The position numbers were made by a program, and so were the translations under genes. Under the pieces are notes generated by a model. It had not been told where the DNA came from and searched no databases. It saw only the letters and a list, made by a program, of their open reading frames with translations. Source: Helicobacter pylori (GTDB taxonomy: Bacteria; Campylobacterota; Campylobacteria; Campylobacterales; Helicobacteraceae). From it: 64,000 nucleotides of DNA. Position 1 is the first letter of the stretch; each line of letters begins with the position of its first letter. The DNA lies in the NCBI RefSeq assembly GCF_001653475.1, contig NZ_CP011487.1:62001-126000 (forward strand). Direction: 5' to 3'. Below are positions 1 through 10,016 of the stretch, piece after piece.

Positions 1-633
1 GTCTTTATACGCATAGATAAAATCAATCAAATACGGCACCGAGCAAATTGCGTCTAAAATAATGTCTTCGCCCAAGCGGATTTGCTTGCTCAATTCAATC
101 TCTTCATCTTTGCTTAAAAGTTTTATATCCCCCATCTCGCGCAAATACATGCGCACCGGGCTATCGCTTCTGCTCCACTCTAAAAGATCCTTTTCTTTCA
201 AAAAGTCATAGCCATCTTCTAATTCTTCATCTAAAACTTTTTGCTTTTCTTCAGTGTTTTTAATCTTGTCAATCGCATTGAGTTTTTTAGCGTATTCTGA
301 AGAGCTGACTAATTTCTTTTGGTATTTTTGGCACAATTCTTTGATTTTTTTGACTTGGGTTAGAGTGGGGATTTTCGTGCTGATTTGGATGATAGACTCA
401 TAAGAAACGCAATCGCTTAAGGAATTAGCGAACAATTCTTCTAACGCTTCATTAAAACTAAGCTTTTTAACAGGAACAGGTTCTTTGGCTTCGCTCTCTT
501 TAGCCTTATTATTATCTTTAGCTCTGCTTTCTTTAACCTTACTCTCTTTAACTTTTTCCTTAGTTTTATTTTCTTGTGTGGCTTCTGTTTTGGCTTTTTT
601 TGGGGCTTTCTCTTCGTTAGCTTTCTTTTTCAT
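1..633 (-). CDS. rpoD: RNA polymerase primary sigma factor RpoD (5' part)
   Basis: N-terminal 211 codons of the housekeeping sigma-70 (sigma-80 in this species); the gene runs off the left edge. The protein opens with a Lys/Glu/Ala-rich charged segment of about 65 residues, typical of epsilonproteobacterial RpoD. It then reads into the region 1.2 signature SDSPVRMYLREMG at about residues 161-173. The start ATG (633-631) follows a purine-rich GGAGTGTCCA sequence. Regions 2-4, which contact the -10 and -35 boxes, lie outside the window. The frame is open throughout. Identification rests on the region 1.2 motif and on the mtnN-fabD neighbours. Confidence 0.95.
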   Translation of the reverse strand, partial: MKKKANEEKAPKKAKTEATQENKTKEKVKESKVKESRAKDNNKAKESEAKEPVPVKKLSFNEALEELFANSLSDCVSYESIIQISTKIPTLTQVKKIKELCQKYQKKLVSSSEYAKKLNAIDKIKNTEEKQKVLDEELEDGYDFLKEKDLLEWSRSDSPVRMYLREMGDIKLLSKDEEIELSKQIRLGEDIILDAICSVPYLIDFIYAYKD

Positions 634-901
634 TGGACACTCCATAAGATAAGAACCCATGCTTTCAATCAAAAGCCAGGTCTATAAGATAAGATACACC
701 TAATCCTTTGTTATTCTACTAAAAAATAGCTTAAATTCTAATTATTTTACTGGAATTTGGTTTTGTTTTAATGAATATTGAAAATCATATAGAGAGTGCG
801 ACACTAATCAAGTAATAATCTCTTAAAAAATGAGTTTAAAATCAAATCTAAAAACCCCATTCTTTAAAAATAAGGTTTTAATGGTTTGGTAAAAACAAGC
901 C

Positions 902-1597
902 CTAAAGCTTATCCACCATGCTTTTTAAGAATTTCGCTGAAGTTTGAGCGCTTTTTTCTAAAAACGCATCAAAGCTCATGCCAGCTTTCTCATCAGCGTT
1001 ATCGCTAATGCTCCTTAACACACAGCATGGCACGCCAAATTTTTGGCACACAAACGCCACGCTCGCCCCCTCCATTTCCACCGCGCTCGCCTTAAACTCG
1101 CTCACTAAAAACTCTTTCCTTTCTTTGCTATGCACAAACTGATCGCCTGATGCGATGACGCCTTCTTTGAGTGCGATATGTTGCTCATTAGCGACTTTTT
1201 TAGCCAAAGCGTTTAAACTTTCGCTAGTTTCAATAAAAATCGCGCTTTCTGGGATGAACCCTAAAGGGTGGTTAAACGCGCTCAAATCCACATCATGCTG
1301 GACTAATTGAATAGCCACTAACAAATCATTGATTTTTAAGTCTTTAATCAAGCTTCCAGCCACCCCACTAAAAAGCACCTTTTGAACGCAAAACGTTAAA
1401 ATCATGCTCGTTGTGGTTAAAGCGGAATGCACCTTGCCAATCTTGCTATAAGCGACAATGATTTCCTTGTTGTGATAAACGCCTTTATGGAAAACATTCC
1501 CCCCTAAAGGAATCTCTTCAAAATCCACGCCAAACAATTCTAGTATAGGGGTTATTTCTTCTCTCATCGCCCCCAAAATGCCAATTTTTTGCACCAT
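902..1597 (-). CDS. mtnN: 5'-methylthioadenosine/S-adenosylhomocysteine/aminodeoxyfutalosine nucleosidase
   Basis: A 231-residue MTAN (Pfs) enzyme. It cleaves the N-glycosidic bond of methylthioadenosine and S-adenosylhomocysteine. In Helicobacter it also cleaves 6-amino-6-deoxyfutalosine, the MqnB step of menaquinone synthesis (known for the family). Visible features are the GILGAMREE start with E13, the AVEMEGA segment with E174 and E176 that bind the ribose, and SISDNAD with catalytic D199. Length is normal. GGGAGAA precedes the ATG. It lies 10 bases downstream of fabD on the same strand, so the two are probably co-transcribed. Its SAH product is the substrate precursor for luxS at 18702, and mqnD at 62970 acts later in the same quinone pathway. 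Confidence 0.95.
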   Translation of the reverse strand: MVQKIGILGAMREEITPILELFGVDFEEIPLGGNVFHKGVYHNKEIIVAYSKIGKVHSALTTTSMILTFCVQKVLFSGVAGSLIKDLKINDLLVAIQLVQHDVDLSAFNHPLGFIPESAIFIETSESLNALAKKVANEQHIALKEGVIASGDQFVHSKERKEFLVSEFKASAVEMEGASVAFVCQKFGVPCCVLRSISDNADEKAGMSFDAFLEKSAQTSAKFLKSMVDKL

Positions 1598-1607
1598 TTT
1601 CTCCCAA

Positions 1608-2537
1608 TCACACGAATTCTTCTAAAAACTCAATGGCTTCATCAAGCCCTTTATTACCCCCCACGCTTATGGTGGGTTTGTTGCTCAATCGCTTGTTAAG
1701 CCCCTTTAACACACTCCCACAGCCTAATTCAAAAAAGACATCCACTCGGTCATTATTGGATTTCACGCAGTCTTGATAACGCACCGGCTGAGTGAGTTGC
1801 AAGCTCAATAATTCAACGGCTTTTGCTTTGTTGTGATACGCTTCGTTAGTCGCATTGGAGATGATTTCAAAATGGAATTTATCTTTCAGGCTTTTTTCTA
1901 GCAATTCCTGGAATTTAAAAACCATAGGCTCTAAAAAAGGGCAATGGCTCGCCACGCTCATTTCTAAAAAAACCACCCTTTTAGCCCCCATTTCCTTTAA
2001 AGTCGGCTCTAGAGCTTTCAAATCGTCTTTGATCCCGGCTAAAACCACTTGCATGCCACCATTGAAATTCGCGCACCACACATTTTTGGTCCTTTGACAC
2101 AAACTCAAAAGGCTTTCTTCAGAAACGCCCAAAACGACCATCATGGACGCGTCTTTATTCGCACACGCTTCTTGCATCATTTTGCCTCTTTGGTGCGTGA
2201 GTTTAAGGGCTTTTTCAAAATCTAACGCCCCACTCAAAGACACCGCGCTCACTTCGCCGAGCGAATGCCCTAAAGCAAAAACGGGTTTTAACCCCCCATC
2301 CGCTTGCCTGTTGAGCAATTGGTAAGCGGTATAGCTCACTAAATAAATGGCAGGCTGGGTGTAAGCGCTCTCTTTTAAAAGCTCATTTTCTTCAAAAAGC
2401 GTTTTTTTCATATCCACTTTAAGCGCGTTAGAAGCCCTTTCAAACAATTCTTTGGCTAGGGTGTGGCTCTCATAGAATGACTTTCCCATTCCTATACATT
2501 GCGAGCCTTGCCCTGGAAATAATAGCGCGTATCGCAT
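1608..2537 (-). CDS. fabD: Malonyl-CoA:ACP transacylase
   Basis: A 309-residue cytosolic enzyme that moves malonyl groups from CoA to acyl carrier protein for type II fatty acid synthesis. The GQGSQ motif is at residues 9-13. The nucleophile elbow GHSLGE carries catalytic Ser92, QPAIYLVSY precedes it, and the second catalytic residue His198 lies in SVASHCPF. Length matches the family. The first ATG follows AAAGGATAACACC. It is the first gene of a probable fabD-mtnN unit running on the minus strand, with the tRNA-Ser gene divergent upstream. Confidence 0.95.
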   Translation of the reverse strand: MRYALLFPGQGSQCIGMGKSFYESHTLAKELFERASNALKVDMKKTLFEENELLKESAYTQPAIYLVSYTAYQLLNRQADGGLKPVFALGHSLGEVSAVSLSGALDFEKALKLTHQRGKMMQEACANKDASMMVVLGVSEESLLSLCQRTKNVWCANFNGGMQVVLAGIKDDLKALEPTLKEMGAKRVVFLEMSVASHCPFLEPMVFKFQELLEKSLKDKFHFEIISNATNEAYHNKAKAVELLSLQLTQPVRYQDCVKSNNDRVDVFFELGCGSVLKGLNKRLSNKPTISVGGNKGLDEAIEFLEEFV

Positions 2538-2647
2538 GGTGTTATCCTTTAAATTTTATTAATCTATAATTTAAGATTGTAATATAAAAGCCCTTAGTTT
2601 TGTTTAGAAACCATTAAAGTTTAAGGTTTATTTTAACTTATTTTTAC

Positions 2648-2653
2648 TATAAT
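2648..2653 (+). promoter_or_regulatory. -10 box of the tRNA-Ser promoter
   Basis: A perfect TATAAT ends 13 bases before the first base of the tRNA. This fits a start about seven bases downstream of the box and a very short 5' leader for RNase P to remove. No clear -35 box is seen, as is usual in this species. Confidence 0.6.
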
Positions 2654-2666
2654 TCTACTTTTTAAA

Positions 2667-2758
2667 GGACAGGTGGGTGAGTTGGCTGAAACCACATCCC
2701 TGCTAAGGATGCGTAGCCGTCAAGGTTACCGAGGGTTCGAATCCCTCCCTGTCCGCCA
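2667..2758 (+). tRNA. serT: tRNA-Ser(GCU)
   Basis: The acceptor stem GGACAGG pairs with CCTGTCC. The anticodon stem CATCC/GGATG encloses the loop CTGCTAA, giving anticodon GCU at 2702-2704, which reads AGC and AGU serine codons. A long variable arm (GCGTAGCCGTCAAGGTTACC) marks a class II tRNA, as expected for serine. The T arm GAGGGTTCGAATCCCTC is canonical, and the CCA end is encoded at 2756-2758. The locus just downstream is strain-variable. Confidence 0.97.
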
Positions 2759-2871
2759 GCCTTTTTGCCTTTAAAAACTTTTTATTTAGAATGTATTAAC
2801 GAGACACCATAGTTTCTAAGCATTCCTTTTACGACACTCCTTTTACAGATTTTACAAATACAAATTTTAGG

Positions 2872-2897
2872 TTGGGTGAAGAGAGACACCCAGCCTA
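2872..2897. other. Inverted repeat between tRNA-Ser and hrgA
   Basis: GGTTGGGTG and CACCCAGCC form a 9-pair stem (one G-U pair) around a 7-base purine-rich loop. It is not followed by a T run, so it is a weak terminator at best. It lies between the tRNA and the promoter of hrgA, near the left edge of the variable restriction locus. Confidence 0.45.
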
Positions 2898-2935
2898 AAC
2901 CCTATACCCGCTACGGTATTTTCAAACATTTTGAG

Positions 2936-2941
2936 TATAAT
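2936..2941 (+). promoter_or_regulatory. -10 box upstream of hrgA
   Basis: A perfect TATAAT lies 38 bases before the hrgA ATG. This would give a leader of about 30 bases containing an A-rich stretch and a weak ribosome site. Confidence 0.5.
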
Positions 2942-2979
2942 CGTTTCTGTTTACAATCACAAAAAAAAAGAACAAGAAC

Positions 2980-4012
2980 ATGGATTACAGAGAATTAGGT
3001 AAAAAAGTTTTAGAACAAGCAGAGAGGCCTTTGAGTAAAGAAGAAATTTGGGAGAGAGCTTGTGGAATGGGATTGGATAAAGAACACAAAAAAGGAAAAA
3101 GAAAAAGCCGCTCAATCGAAGAGGATAAAAAGCAGACTATTGCTAGTCTTGGAAGTAGACTTGGTGAGCACGACATTCCTAAAGAAAAGAAGCAATTTTA
3201 TGTTGCACGCAAAGAAAGAAAAGCCCATTTCTATTGGCTCAAATCTCGTGAAAGAGAATTTCCTCCACAAGAAATCTCAAATGCCAAAGAAGAAGAAGAC
3301 GATGAACAGAGCGAGTGTTCAGGTGCAGCTAAAAAACAAAAAATCTCTTTTAATGAAAGGGATTTACACCCACTGCTTGTGAAATTCCTTGATGAAGATC
3401 CAAATTTCAAGCTCCTATGCAAAACTATCTACCATGAAAAGTGCCCAAAAAAAGGCGAAGCGGGCGAATATATGTGGAATTATCCTGACATCGTGGGCGT
3501 GTATTTTCCCTATGATAAAGATTCTCCCTACAATGAAGAAACTTTGAAATTTTTACACCATAACCGGTCAAAAAAACACAAGCTTTTTTCCTTTGAGCTT
3601 AAAAAAGAGCTTAATTTTTCCAAATTTTAAAAAAAGCTATTTTCAAGCGGTGAGCAATTCCAGCTGGGCTAATCAGGGGTATTTGGTGGTTTTTAAAAAG
3701 ATTGAAGATAAAGTTTTTAACGAATTAAAGCGGCTCAACCAAAGCTTTGGTATAGGGGTTATCAAGCTGGAATCTGAGATTTCAAGCTCAAAAATCTTGT
3801 TGGAAGCTAGGGAAAGGGAGATTGATATACCAACACTTAACATACTTGTAGAACAAAGTTCGGAGGATTTTAAGTCTTTTATAATGTACATTAACAAGCA
3901 AATTGAAAAAGGATTTGATACGCAAATCAACACGGAGGGATATTTTGATAAAGCACTTGATGATGAAGAAATACAAAAACACATTGAAAACAAAGGCATT
4001 AAAGCAGAATAA
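2980..4012 (+). pseudogene. hrgA: hrgA, restriction-gene replacement, broken by a one-base frameshift
   Basis: This gene occupies the site where other H. pylori strains carry the hpyIII restriction endonuclease. By position and sequence I take it to be hrgA, which is reported to replace that gene in some strains. The first frame gives 216 residues: a winged-helix HARE-HTH-like segment (about 1-90, starting MDYRELGKKVLEQAERPLS), an acidic linker, then a PD-(D/E)xK-like core with P169-D170 and E206-L-K208. It stops at 3628-3630. The rest of the protein continues in the +1 frame to 4012. Removing one T from the run at 3625-3628 restores a continuous reading frame of 343 residues with the junction SKFKKSYFQAV. 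Only 3 bases separate its end from hpyIIIM. Real lesion or sequencing error cannot be told apart here. Confidence 0.8.
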
Positions 4013-4015
4013 AAA

Positions 4016-4840
4016 ATGGAAGTGCCTTATCTTTCTTGCCCCATTTTTAAAAGCGAAGACAAGCTTTTCACTCTTTATCAAGGGGATTGCAATGAGGTTT
4101 TGCCCCAATTTGAAAATCAGTTTGATTTGATTTTTGCTGATCCGCCTTATTTCCTTTCTAATGACGGCTTGAGCATACAGAGCGGTAAAATTGTGAGCGT
4201 CAATAAAGGCGATTGGGATAAAGAAGATGGGATTAAAGATATTGATGAGTTTAATTACCGGTGGATAAACAACGCCAAAAAGGCTTTAAAAAACACAGGA
4301 AGCCTTTTAATCAGTGGGACTTACCACAATCTTTTTTCTTTGGGGCGTGTGTTACAAAAATTGGATTTTAAGATTTTAAATCTCATCACTTGGCAAAAAA
4401 CCAACCCTCCTCCTAATTTTAGTTGCCGTTATTTGACGCACTCAGCTGAGCAAATCATTTGGGCGAGAAAAAGCCACAAACACAAGCATGTTTTTAATTA
4501 TGAGATTTTAAAAAAGATCAATAATGATAAACAAATGCGTGATGTGTGGAGCTTCCCGGCGATCGCTCCTTGGGAAAAAGTGAATGGCAAGCACCCCACT
4601 CAAAAACCCCTCGCTTTATTAGTGCGCTTGCTTTTAATGGCGAGCGATGGGAATTCTCTCATTGGCGATCCTTTTAGCGGGAGCTCTACTACAGGCATTG
4701 CGGCTAATCTTTTGAAGAGGGAATTTATCGGCATAGAAAAAGAAAGCGGGTTTATCAAAATATCAATGAACAGAAAATTAGAATTAGACACTCGCTATGA
4801 AGAGATACAATCTAAAATCAAAGATTTAAATCTCCAATAA
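4016..4840 (+). CDS. hpyIIIM: DNA adenine N6-methyltransferase M.HpyIII (GATC type)
   Basis: A 274-residue beta-group adenine methyltransferase. The catalytic motif IV, ADPPY, is at residues 41-45. HPTQKP and the AdoMet-binding DPFSGSSTTG motif come later, in the beta-class order. It resembles single-strand-tolerant GATC methylases of the MboI/DpnII systems. Its location next to the hpyIIIR/hrgA site identifies it as hpyIIIM, the conserved member of the locus. It starts 3 bases after hrgA and is probably translated from the same mRNA. With hrgA broken and no hpyIIIR present, it would act as an orphan methylase. GATC specificity is inferred from the family, not visible directly. Confidence 0.88.
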   Translation: MEVPYLSCPIFKSEDKLFTLYQGDCNEVLPQFENQFDLIFADPPYFLSNDGLSIQSGKIVSVNKGDWDKEDGIKDIDEFNYRWINNAKKALKNTGSLLISGTYHNLFSLGRVLQKLDFKILNLITWQKTNPPPNFSCRYLTHSAEQIIWARKSHKHKHVFNYEILKKINNDKQMRDVWSFPAIAPWEKVNGKHPTQKPLALLVRLLLMASDGNSLIGDPFSGSSTTGIAANLLKREFIGIEKESGFIKISMNRKLELDTRYEEIQSKIKDLNLQ

Positions 4841-4857
4841 GCCCTTTTTAAGCCGCT

Positions 4858-5747
4858 TTAAGCGTTATACTTTTCGGATTTCACCTCAAAATGGGATTCT
4901 ATTTTCACCCATTCCTTACAAAGGATATTTTCATGCCCAAAAAGCCAGTGTTTGGGGCCAATAATGATTTTTTCTGGATTTTTTATCAAATAAGCCGCCC
5001 ACCAGCTATAAGTGCTATTAGCGATAATGCCATGCTGACAAGATTGCATGAGCAGCATATCCCAATACGCCTCTTCTTCTTTATCCCTAGTGGTCATGTC
5101 TATAAAAGGGTAGCCCAGATCAAGGCTTTGCGTGAATTTTAAGTCTTCGCAAAACACAAAAAGCTCCATGTTTGGCACGCGCTTTGCCATATACTCAAGC
5201 GCCTTTTTTTGATAGTCAATACCAAGCTGACAGCCAATCCCCACATAATCCCCCCTTCTTATATGCACGAACACGCTGTTTTTAGCGGCTAAAATCAAAG
5301 AAAGCTTGCGGTGGTATTCTTCCTCTTTTTTTTTATGATTTTCTGGGGGGGTAGAGTGAAGGTTTGCTTGATTAAAGGGGATATAGCGTCAAAATATCGT
5401 GGATCTTGGAAATAGCCAAAAAAATAAGTCAAGCGGCTTGGTTTGAGTAATTCAGGCTCGTATTCAAAAACGATTTCTTGGCTTACCCTATCAAGTCCCA
5501 TGCATTTGAGCGCATCTCTTACCAGCTTGGGGAGATGTTGCATTTTAGCTATAGCGATTTCTTTCGCGCTCGCATAGGGCAAATCAATAGGGAAAAGTTC
5601 TAATTGCATTTTCCTATTGCTCCCATCAAAAGAAGTAATGTCTAATAGCACAGGCGTATTAAGGTGTTTTTGCAAACTTTTAGCAAAAGCGTATTGAAAC
5701 ATTTGATTCCCAAGCCCCCCGCAAATTTGCACCACCTTAAAAGCCAT
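4858..5747 (-). CDS. futC: Alpha-1,2-fucosyltransferase FutC, phase-variable, out of frame here
   Basis: GT11-family enzyme that adds fucose in alpha-1,2 linkage to make Lewis b and Lewis y on lipopolysaccharide. The first frame (5747-5295) has the GGLGNQMFQYAFA N-terminus. The second (from about 5325 to 4858) has the HIRRGDYVG GDP-fucose motif. The frames are split at a C7 tract on the coding strand (5351-5345). One extra C (C8) would read LPPPENHKKKEEEYHRK and join them into a protein of about 296 residues, so this copy is one base from the on phase. An A9G run (5334-5325) follows and contains the heptamer A AAA AAG in the zero frame. A -1 ribosomal slip there enters the second frame at GAG, so some full-length enzyme may still be made. 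Confidence 0.9.
5325..5331 (-). other. Slippery heptamer A AAA AAG in futC
   Basis: The last seven bases of an A9G run, in the zero frame of the 5' part of futC, match the dnaX-type -1 frameshift heptamer. Slippage makes the next codon GAG at 5325 and enters the frame carrying HIRRGDYVG. Programmed frameshifting at this heptamer has been described for this gene family in H. pylori. Confidence 0.7.
5345..5351 (-). repeat. Phase-variation tract C7 in futC
   Basis: Seven consecutive C on the coding strand inside futC. Slipped-strand changes in tract length switch the frame; C8, C11 or C14 would be in frame. It is shorter than the tracts I recall from other strains, so it should be relatively stable. 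Confidence 0.85.
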
Positions 5748-5845
5748 TCAATCCCTTTGTATTTCCAAATGAAACGCTAATTTTAGCTCATTTTAAAGCC
5801 CTTTTTCAATAAAAGCCTAAAAAGTGGGGGAATAACGCTTTTAAA

Positions 5846-6382
5846 TCATTTGAATTTTTTATTTGAAAAAGATGCGTATGAGGGTTCTAGCAAGCGTTCC
5901 TGGTATTCTAAAAGAATCCTGTCTTCGCTATTGAGCGAGTAGGCTTCATCGTATTTGCGCTTGATGATGCCCTTTAAAATGGTGTGCTGGACTTGGTATT
6001 TATCTTCTTTAAGCATTTCATCTACTAGTGCGTAAAGCTGAATGTCTTGAATGAGTAAATCTGAAATTTTAACGCTCTCTTTATCAAATAATTCTTCATT
6101 AGTGCAATATTCATTCACTAAAATAAGCACTCGGTTATACACATCAGATGCGATTTTAGCGTTTAGGGTTCTATAAATGTAATCTTTGATTTTTTTGAGT
6201 TGCTCTTCTAAATCTTCACTGGCCTTGCTCGCTAAAGCCAGAATGCTTAAGATTTGAATGAGAGTCATCATTTTATGGCTTAAAGAACGGGTGCGCCATT
6301 TAATGAGAAAGCGCATGAAATAAGACATTTTGATAGAAGGGCTACATGGGAGGGTGTTTTTCTTGGGTTTTGGCATGCTCAT
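5846..6382 (-). CDS. Hypothetical protein, helical, cytosolic
   Basis: 178 residues with no family I recognise. It opens with a basic stretch (MSMPKPKKNTLP) followed by helical, Leu-rich segments and many Lys/Glu pairs; no signal peptide or clear membrane span is seen. The start could be codon 1 or codon 3, and neither has a strong ribosome site. It is divergent from the dehydrogenase gene at 6448, and the two start codons are 65 bases apart around a shared TATATAAT stretch. Conservation of the gene at this site in the species (HP0095 position) supports it being real. Confidence 0.7.
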   Translation of the reverse strand: MSMPKPKKNTLPCSPSIKMSYFMRFLIKWRTRSLSHKMMTLIQILSILALASKASEDLEEQLKKIKDYIYRTLNAKIASDVYNRVLILVNEYCTNEELFDKESVKISDLLIQDIQLYALVDEMLKEDKYQVQHTILKGIIKRKYDEAYSLNSEDRILLEYQERLLEPSYASFSNKKFK

Positions 6383-6447
6383 TTTCTTTTAAAAAAGGAT
6401 TTTGTGGTTTAATTATATAATTTAAAATTAATTCTAGGAGTAAAGAG

Positions 6448-7392
6448 ATGAAAACATTCAAAAAAGGCGTAATCTTAGATGCTAAAAGCGTGGGGTTAAA
6501 AGCGCTAGAAGTTTTAAAAGAAGTGGCAGATTTTGATTTTTATGAGATCACTTCGCCCGATCAAATTGTTGAACGATCGATTGAAGCTGAAATAATGGTA
6601 TTGAATAAAGTCATTATCACTAAAGAGGTTTTAAGCCAGTTGCCTAAACTCAAACTCATTTGCATCACCGCTACGGGCACGGATAATGTGGATATAAAAA
6701 GCGCGAAAGCTTCAGGCATAGAAGTCAAAAATGTGAGCGCTTATTCTACAGAATCCGTAGCCCAGCACACTTTAGCGTGCGCGTTGTCTTTATTGGGGAG
6801 GATCAACGATTACGATCGTTATTGCAAAAGCGGGGAGTATAGTCGAAGCGATATTTTTACGCACATTAGCGATATTAAAATGGGGCTTATTAAAGGGAGT
6901 CAATGGGGGGTTATTGGTTTAGGGACTATCGGTAAAAGAGTCGCCAAGATCGCTCAAGCTTTCGGGGCAAAGGTGGTGTATTATTCCCCTAAAGATAAAA
7001 AAGAAGAGTATGAGCGCTTGAGTTTAAAAGATCTGCTCACAACAAGCGATATTATCAGCATTCATGCCCCCTTAAATGAAAGCACGCGCGATTTAATCGC
7101 TCTAAAAGAATTGCAAAGCCTAAAAGATGGGGCGATTTTAATCAATGTGGGGCGTGGGGGCATTGTGAATGAAAAGGATCTAGCTGGAATTTTAGAAACC
7201 AAAGATTTGTATTACGCGAGCGATGTGTTTGTGAAAGAGCCTTTTGAAAAAGATCATGCGTTTTTGAACCCAAAGATCCAAAATAAACTGCTTTTAACCC
7301 CCCATATCGCATGGGCGTATAGCGACAGCTTGAAAACCTTGGTAGAAAAAACCAAAGAAAATATCCAAGATTTTTTAGCTTCTCAAAAATAA
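6448..7392 (+). CDS. D-isomer-specific 2-hydroxyacid dehydrogenase
   Basis: A 314-residue NAD(P)-dependent dehydrogenase of the glycerate/phosphoglycerate dehydrogenase family. The nucleotide-binding motif GVIGLGTIGKRVA is at about residues 153-165. The catalytic Arg lies in NVGRGGIVN, Glu in VKEPF, and His in TPHIAWAY near residue 292. It lacks the ACT domain of SerA and is too short to be SerA. The substrate is uncertain; hydroxypyruvate/glycerate or 2-ketoacids are candidates. TAGGAGTAAAGAG gives a strong ribosome site before the ATG. Monocistronic by context. Confidence 0.88.
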   Translation: MKTFKKGVILDAKSVGLKALEVLKEVADFDFYEITSPDQIVERSIEAEIMVLNKVIITKEVLSQLPKLKLICITATGTDNVDIKSAKASGIEVKNVSAYSTESVAQHTLACALSLLGRINDYDRYCKSGEYSRSDIFTHISDIKMGLIKGSQWGVIGLGTIGKRVAKIAQAFGAKVVYYSPKDKKEEYERLSLKDLLTTSDIISIHAPLNESTRDLIALKELQSLKDGAILINVGRGGIVNEKDLAGILETKDLYYASDVFVKEPFEKDHAFLNPKIQNKLLLTPHIAWAYSDSLKTLVEKTKENIQDFLASQK

Positions 7393-7396
7393 ACGC

Positions 7397-7442
7397 AAGG
7401 GGGGTTTAATGGCTTGGCTTTTCTCCCCTTTTACCATAAAAT
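7397..7442 (+). terminator. Possible terminator after the 2-hydroxyacid dehydrogenase
   Basis: AAGGGG and CCCCTT arms enclose a loop of about 30 bases and are followed by TTTT. The loop is long, so the call is tentative. Confidence 0.35.
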
Positions 7443-7532
7443 AAAATCTAAAAAATGGAGTAAGGTTTGATTGTTTTTAACCAAAAAAACCTTCAGGCGG
7501 ATTGACCCAAAGGCTTTTATTAAAGGGGATAA

Positions 7533-8246
7533 TCACATCTTAGAAATATCAATTTTAAAGGTGTGGATTTCATCTTCTAAAAAGACTTTAACCACCACCA
7601 CACCCGGGGTTTTAAGGTTTTTGGTATCCACCACCACAAACCCTCCCTTAGCCTTACTTTCAACATTAAGGGTGTTTTTCTTAAGGTAATTGATCGCTAG
7701 GATTTTTAAAGCTTGGCGGCTTTCTTGCATGACTTCTTGCTCTTCTACATCATCCATCATCATCATGCCAAAGCCTGGCCCATACATGCCCATTCCCCCA
7801 TACATCATGCCGTTATAAGCTAAAAATCCCCCTTGCCCGTAATAAAACATAGGCGGGGTGATCATATTGACATTATCAATAGGGGTGGTCGGCACGGCAA
7901 TATTAAAACTTTGTAAAATACCCTCAAAATCAAAACTGGATTTCATCACTTGTCTTAAGCTTAAGACCGGTAAATTCGTTTGGTTGATAGACACCGAAAT
8001 GGCTTTACGGCTAAACACCACAGGATTTCCCTCTAAAACTTGCGCCGCTACATACAGCACTAAGGGGGATGCATTCAAGCCTTTCAATTTGCTTTGAGCG
8101 ATTTCTAGCTGGACTTTAGATTTGGCTTGCGTGGAAGTCATCACTTGAATCCCATTATTATAAGATGTGACATGTTCAGGCGTGATTTTATAGCTCGCGC
8201 AAGCACTCATCAGTAAGGCTATCGCTACTAAAACGATTTTTCTCAT
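7533..8246 (-). CDS. Lipoprotein with a Met/Gly/Tyr-rich segment
   Basis: 237 residues from the ATG at 8246, which I prefer to an ATG five codons upstream because AAAGGG sits 7 bases before it. The N-terminus MRKIVLVAIALLMSACASY is a lipoprotein signal with lipobox LMSAC, so it is probably membrane-anchored and periplasmic or outer-membrane. A striking segment (7749-7853) contains FYYGQGGF, MMYGGMGMYG and GFGMMMMDD, rich in Met, Gly and Tyr and ending in acidic residues. The rest looks like a beta-rich fold. No family is recognised. A metal-related role is possible from Met clusters, but that is inference. Confidence 0.8.
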   Translation of the reverse strand: MRKIVLVAIALLMSACASYKITPEHVTSYNNGIQVMTSTQAKSKVQLEIAQSKLKGLNASPLVLYVAAQVLEGNPVVFSRKAISVSINQTNLPVLSLRQVMKSSFDFEGILQSFNIAVPTTPIDNVNMITPPMFYYGQGGFLAYNGMMYGGMGMYGPGFGMMMMDDVEEQEVMQESRQALKILAINYLKKNTLNVESKAKGGFVVVDTKNLKTPGVVVVKVFLEDEIHTFKIDISKM

Positions 8247-8342
8247 CAAAATCCCTTTCATTCAAAGTTTAATCTTCGTTTAGAATTCCCTTATTATAGT
8301 GTAGTTTGACTTAAAATGGAGACTTTATTACTTAAAAAAGAT

Positions 8343-9815
<1,473 letters not shown>

Positions 9816-10016
9816 TTATATTATTTTATATTTGGATAATTTCAAGTCGTAGCATACCCTAAAAGAGCGAATGCAACCTTAAAATGGTTTTTTAATGAGA
9901 ATGATTGATCGCCTTTTTAATCCAATTTAATTTTTGATTTATGCTTATCATACTATAATGCGGTTTAAAATTTTGCCGCAAATGGGCAAAAAATTCCATC
10001 ATAGTAAGGTTGTGTT

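Noticed and set aside
3062-3382. 106-codon open frame inside hrgA
   Set aside because: Alternative-frame shadow of the Lys/Glu-rich hrgA sequence.
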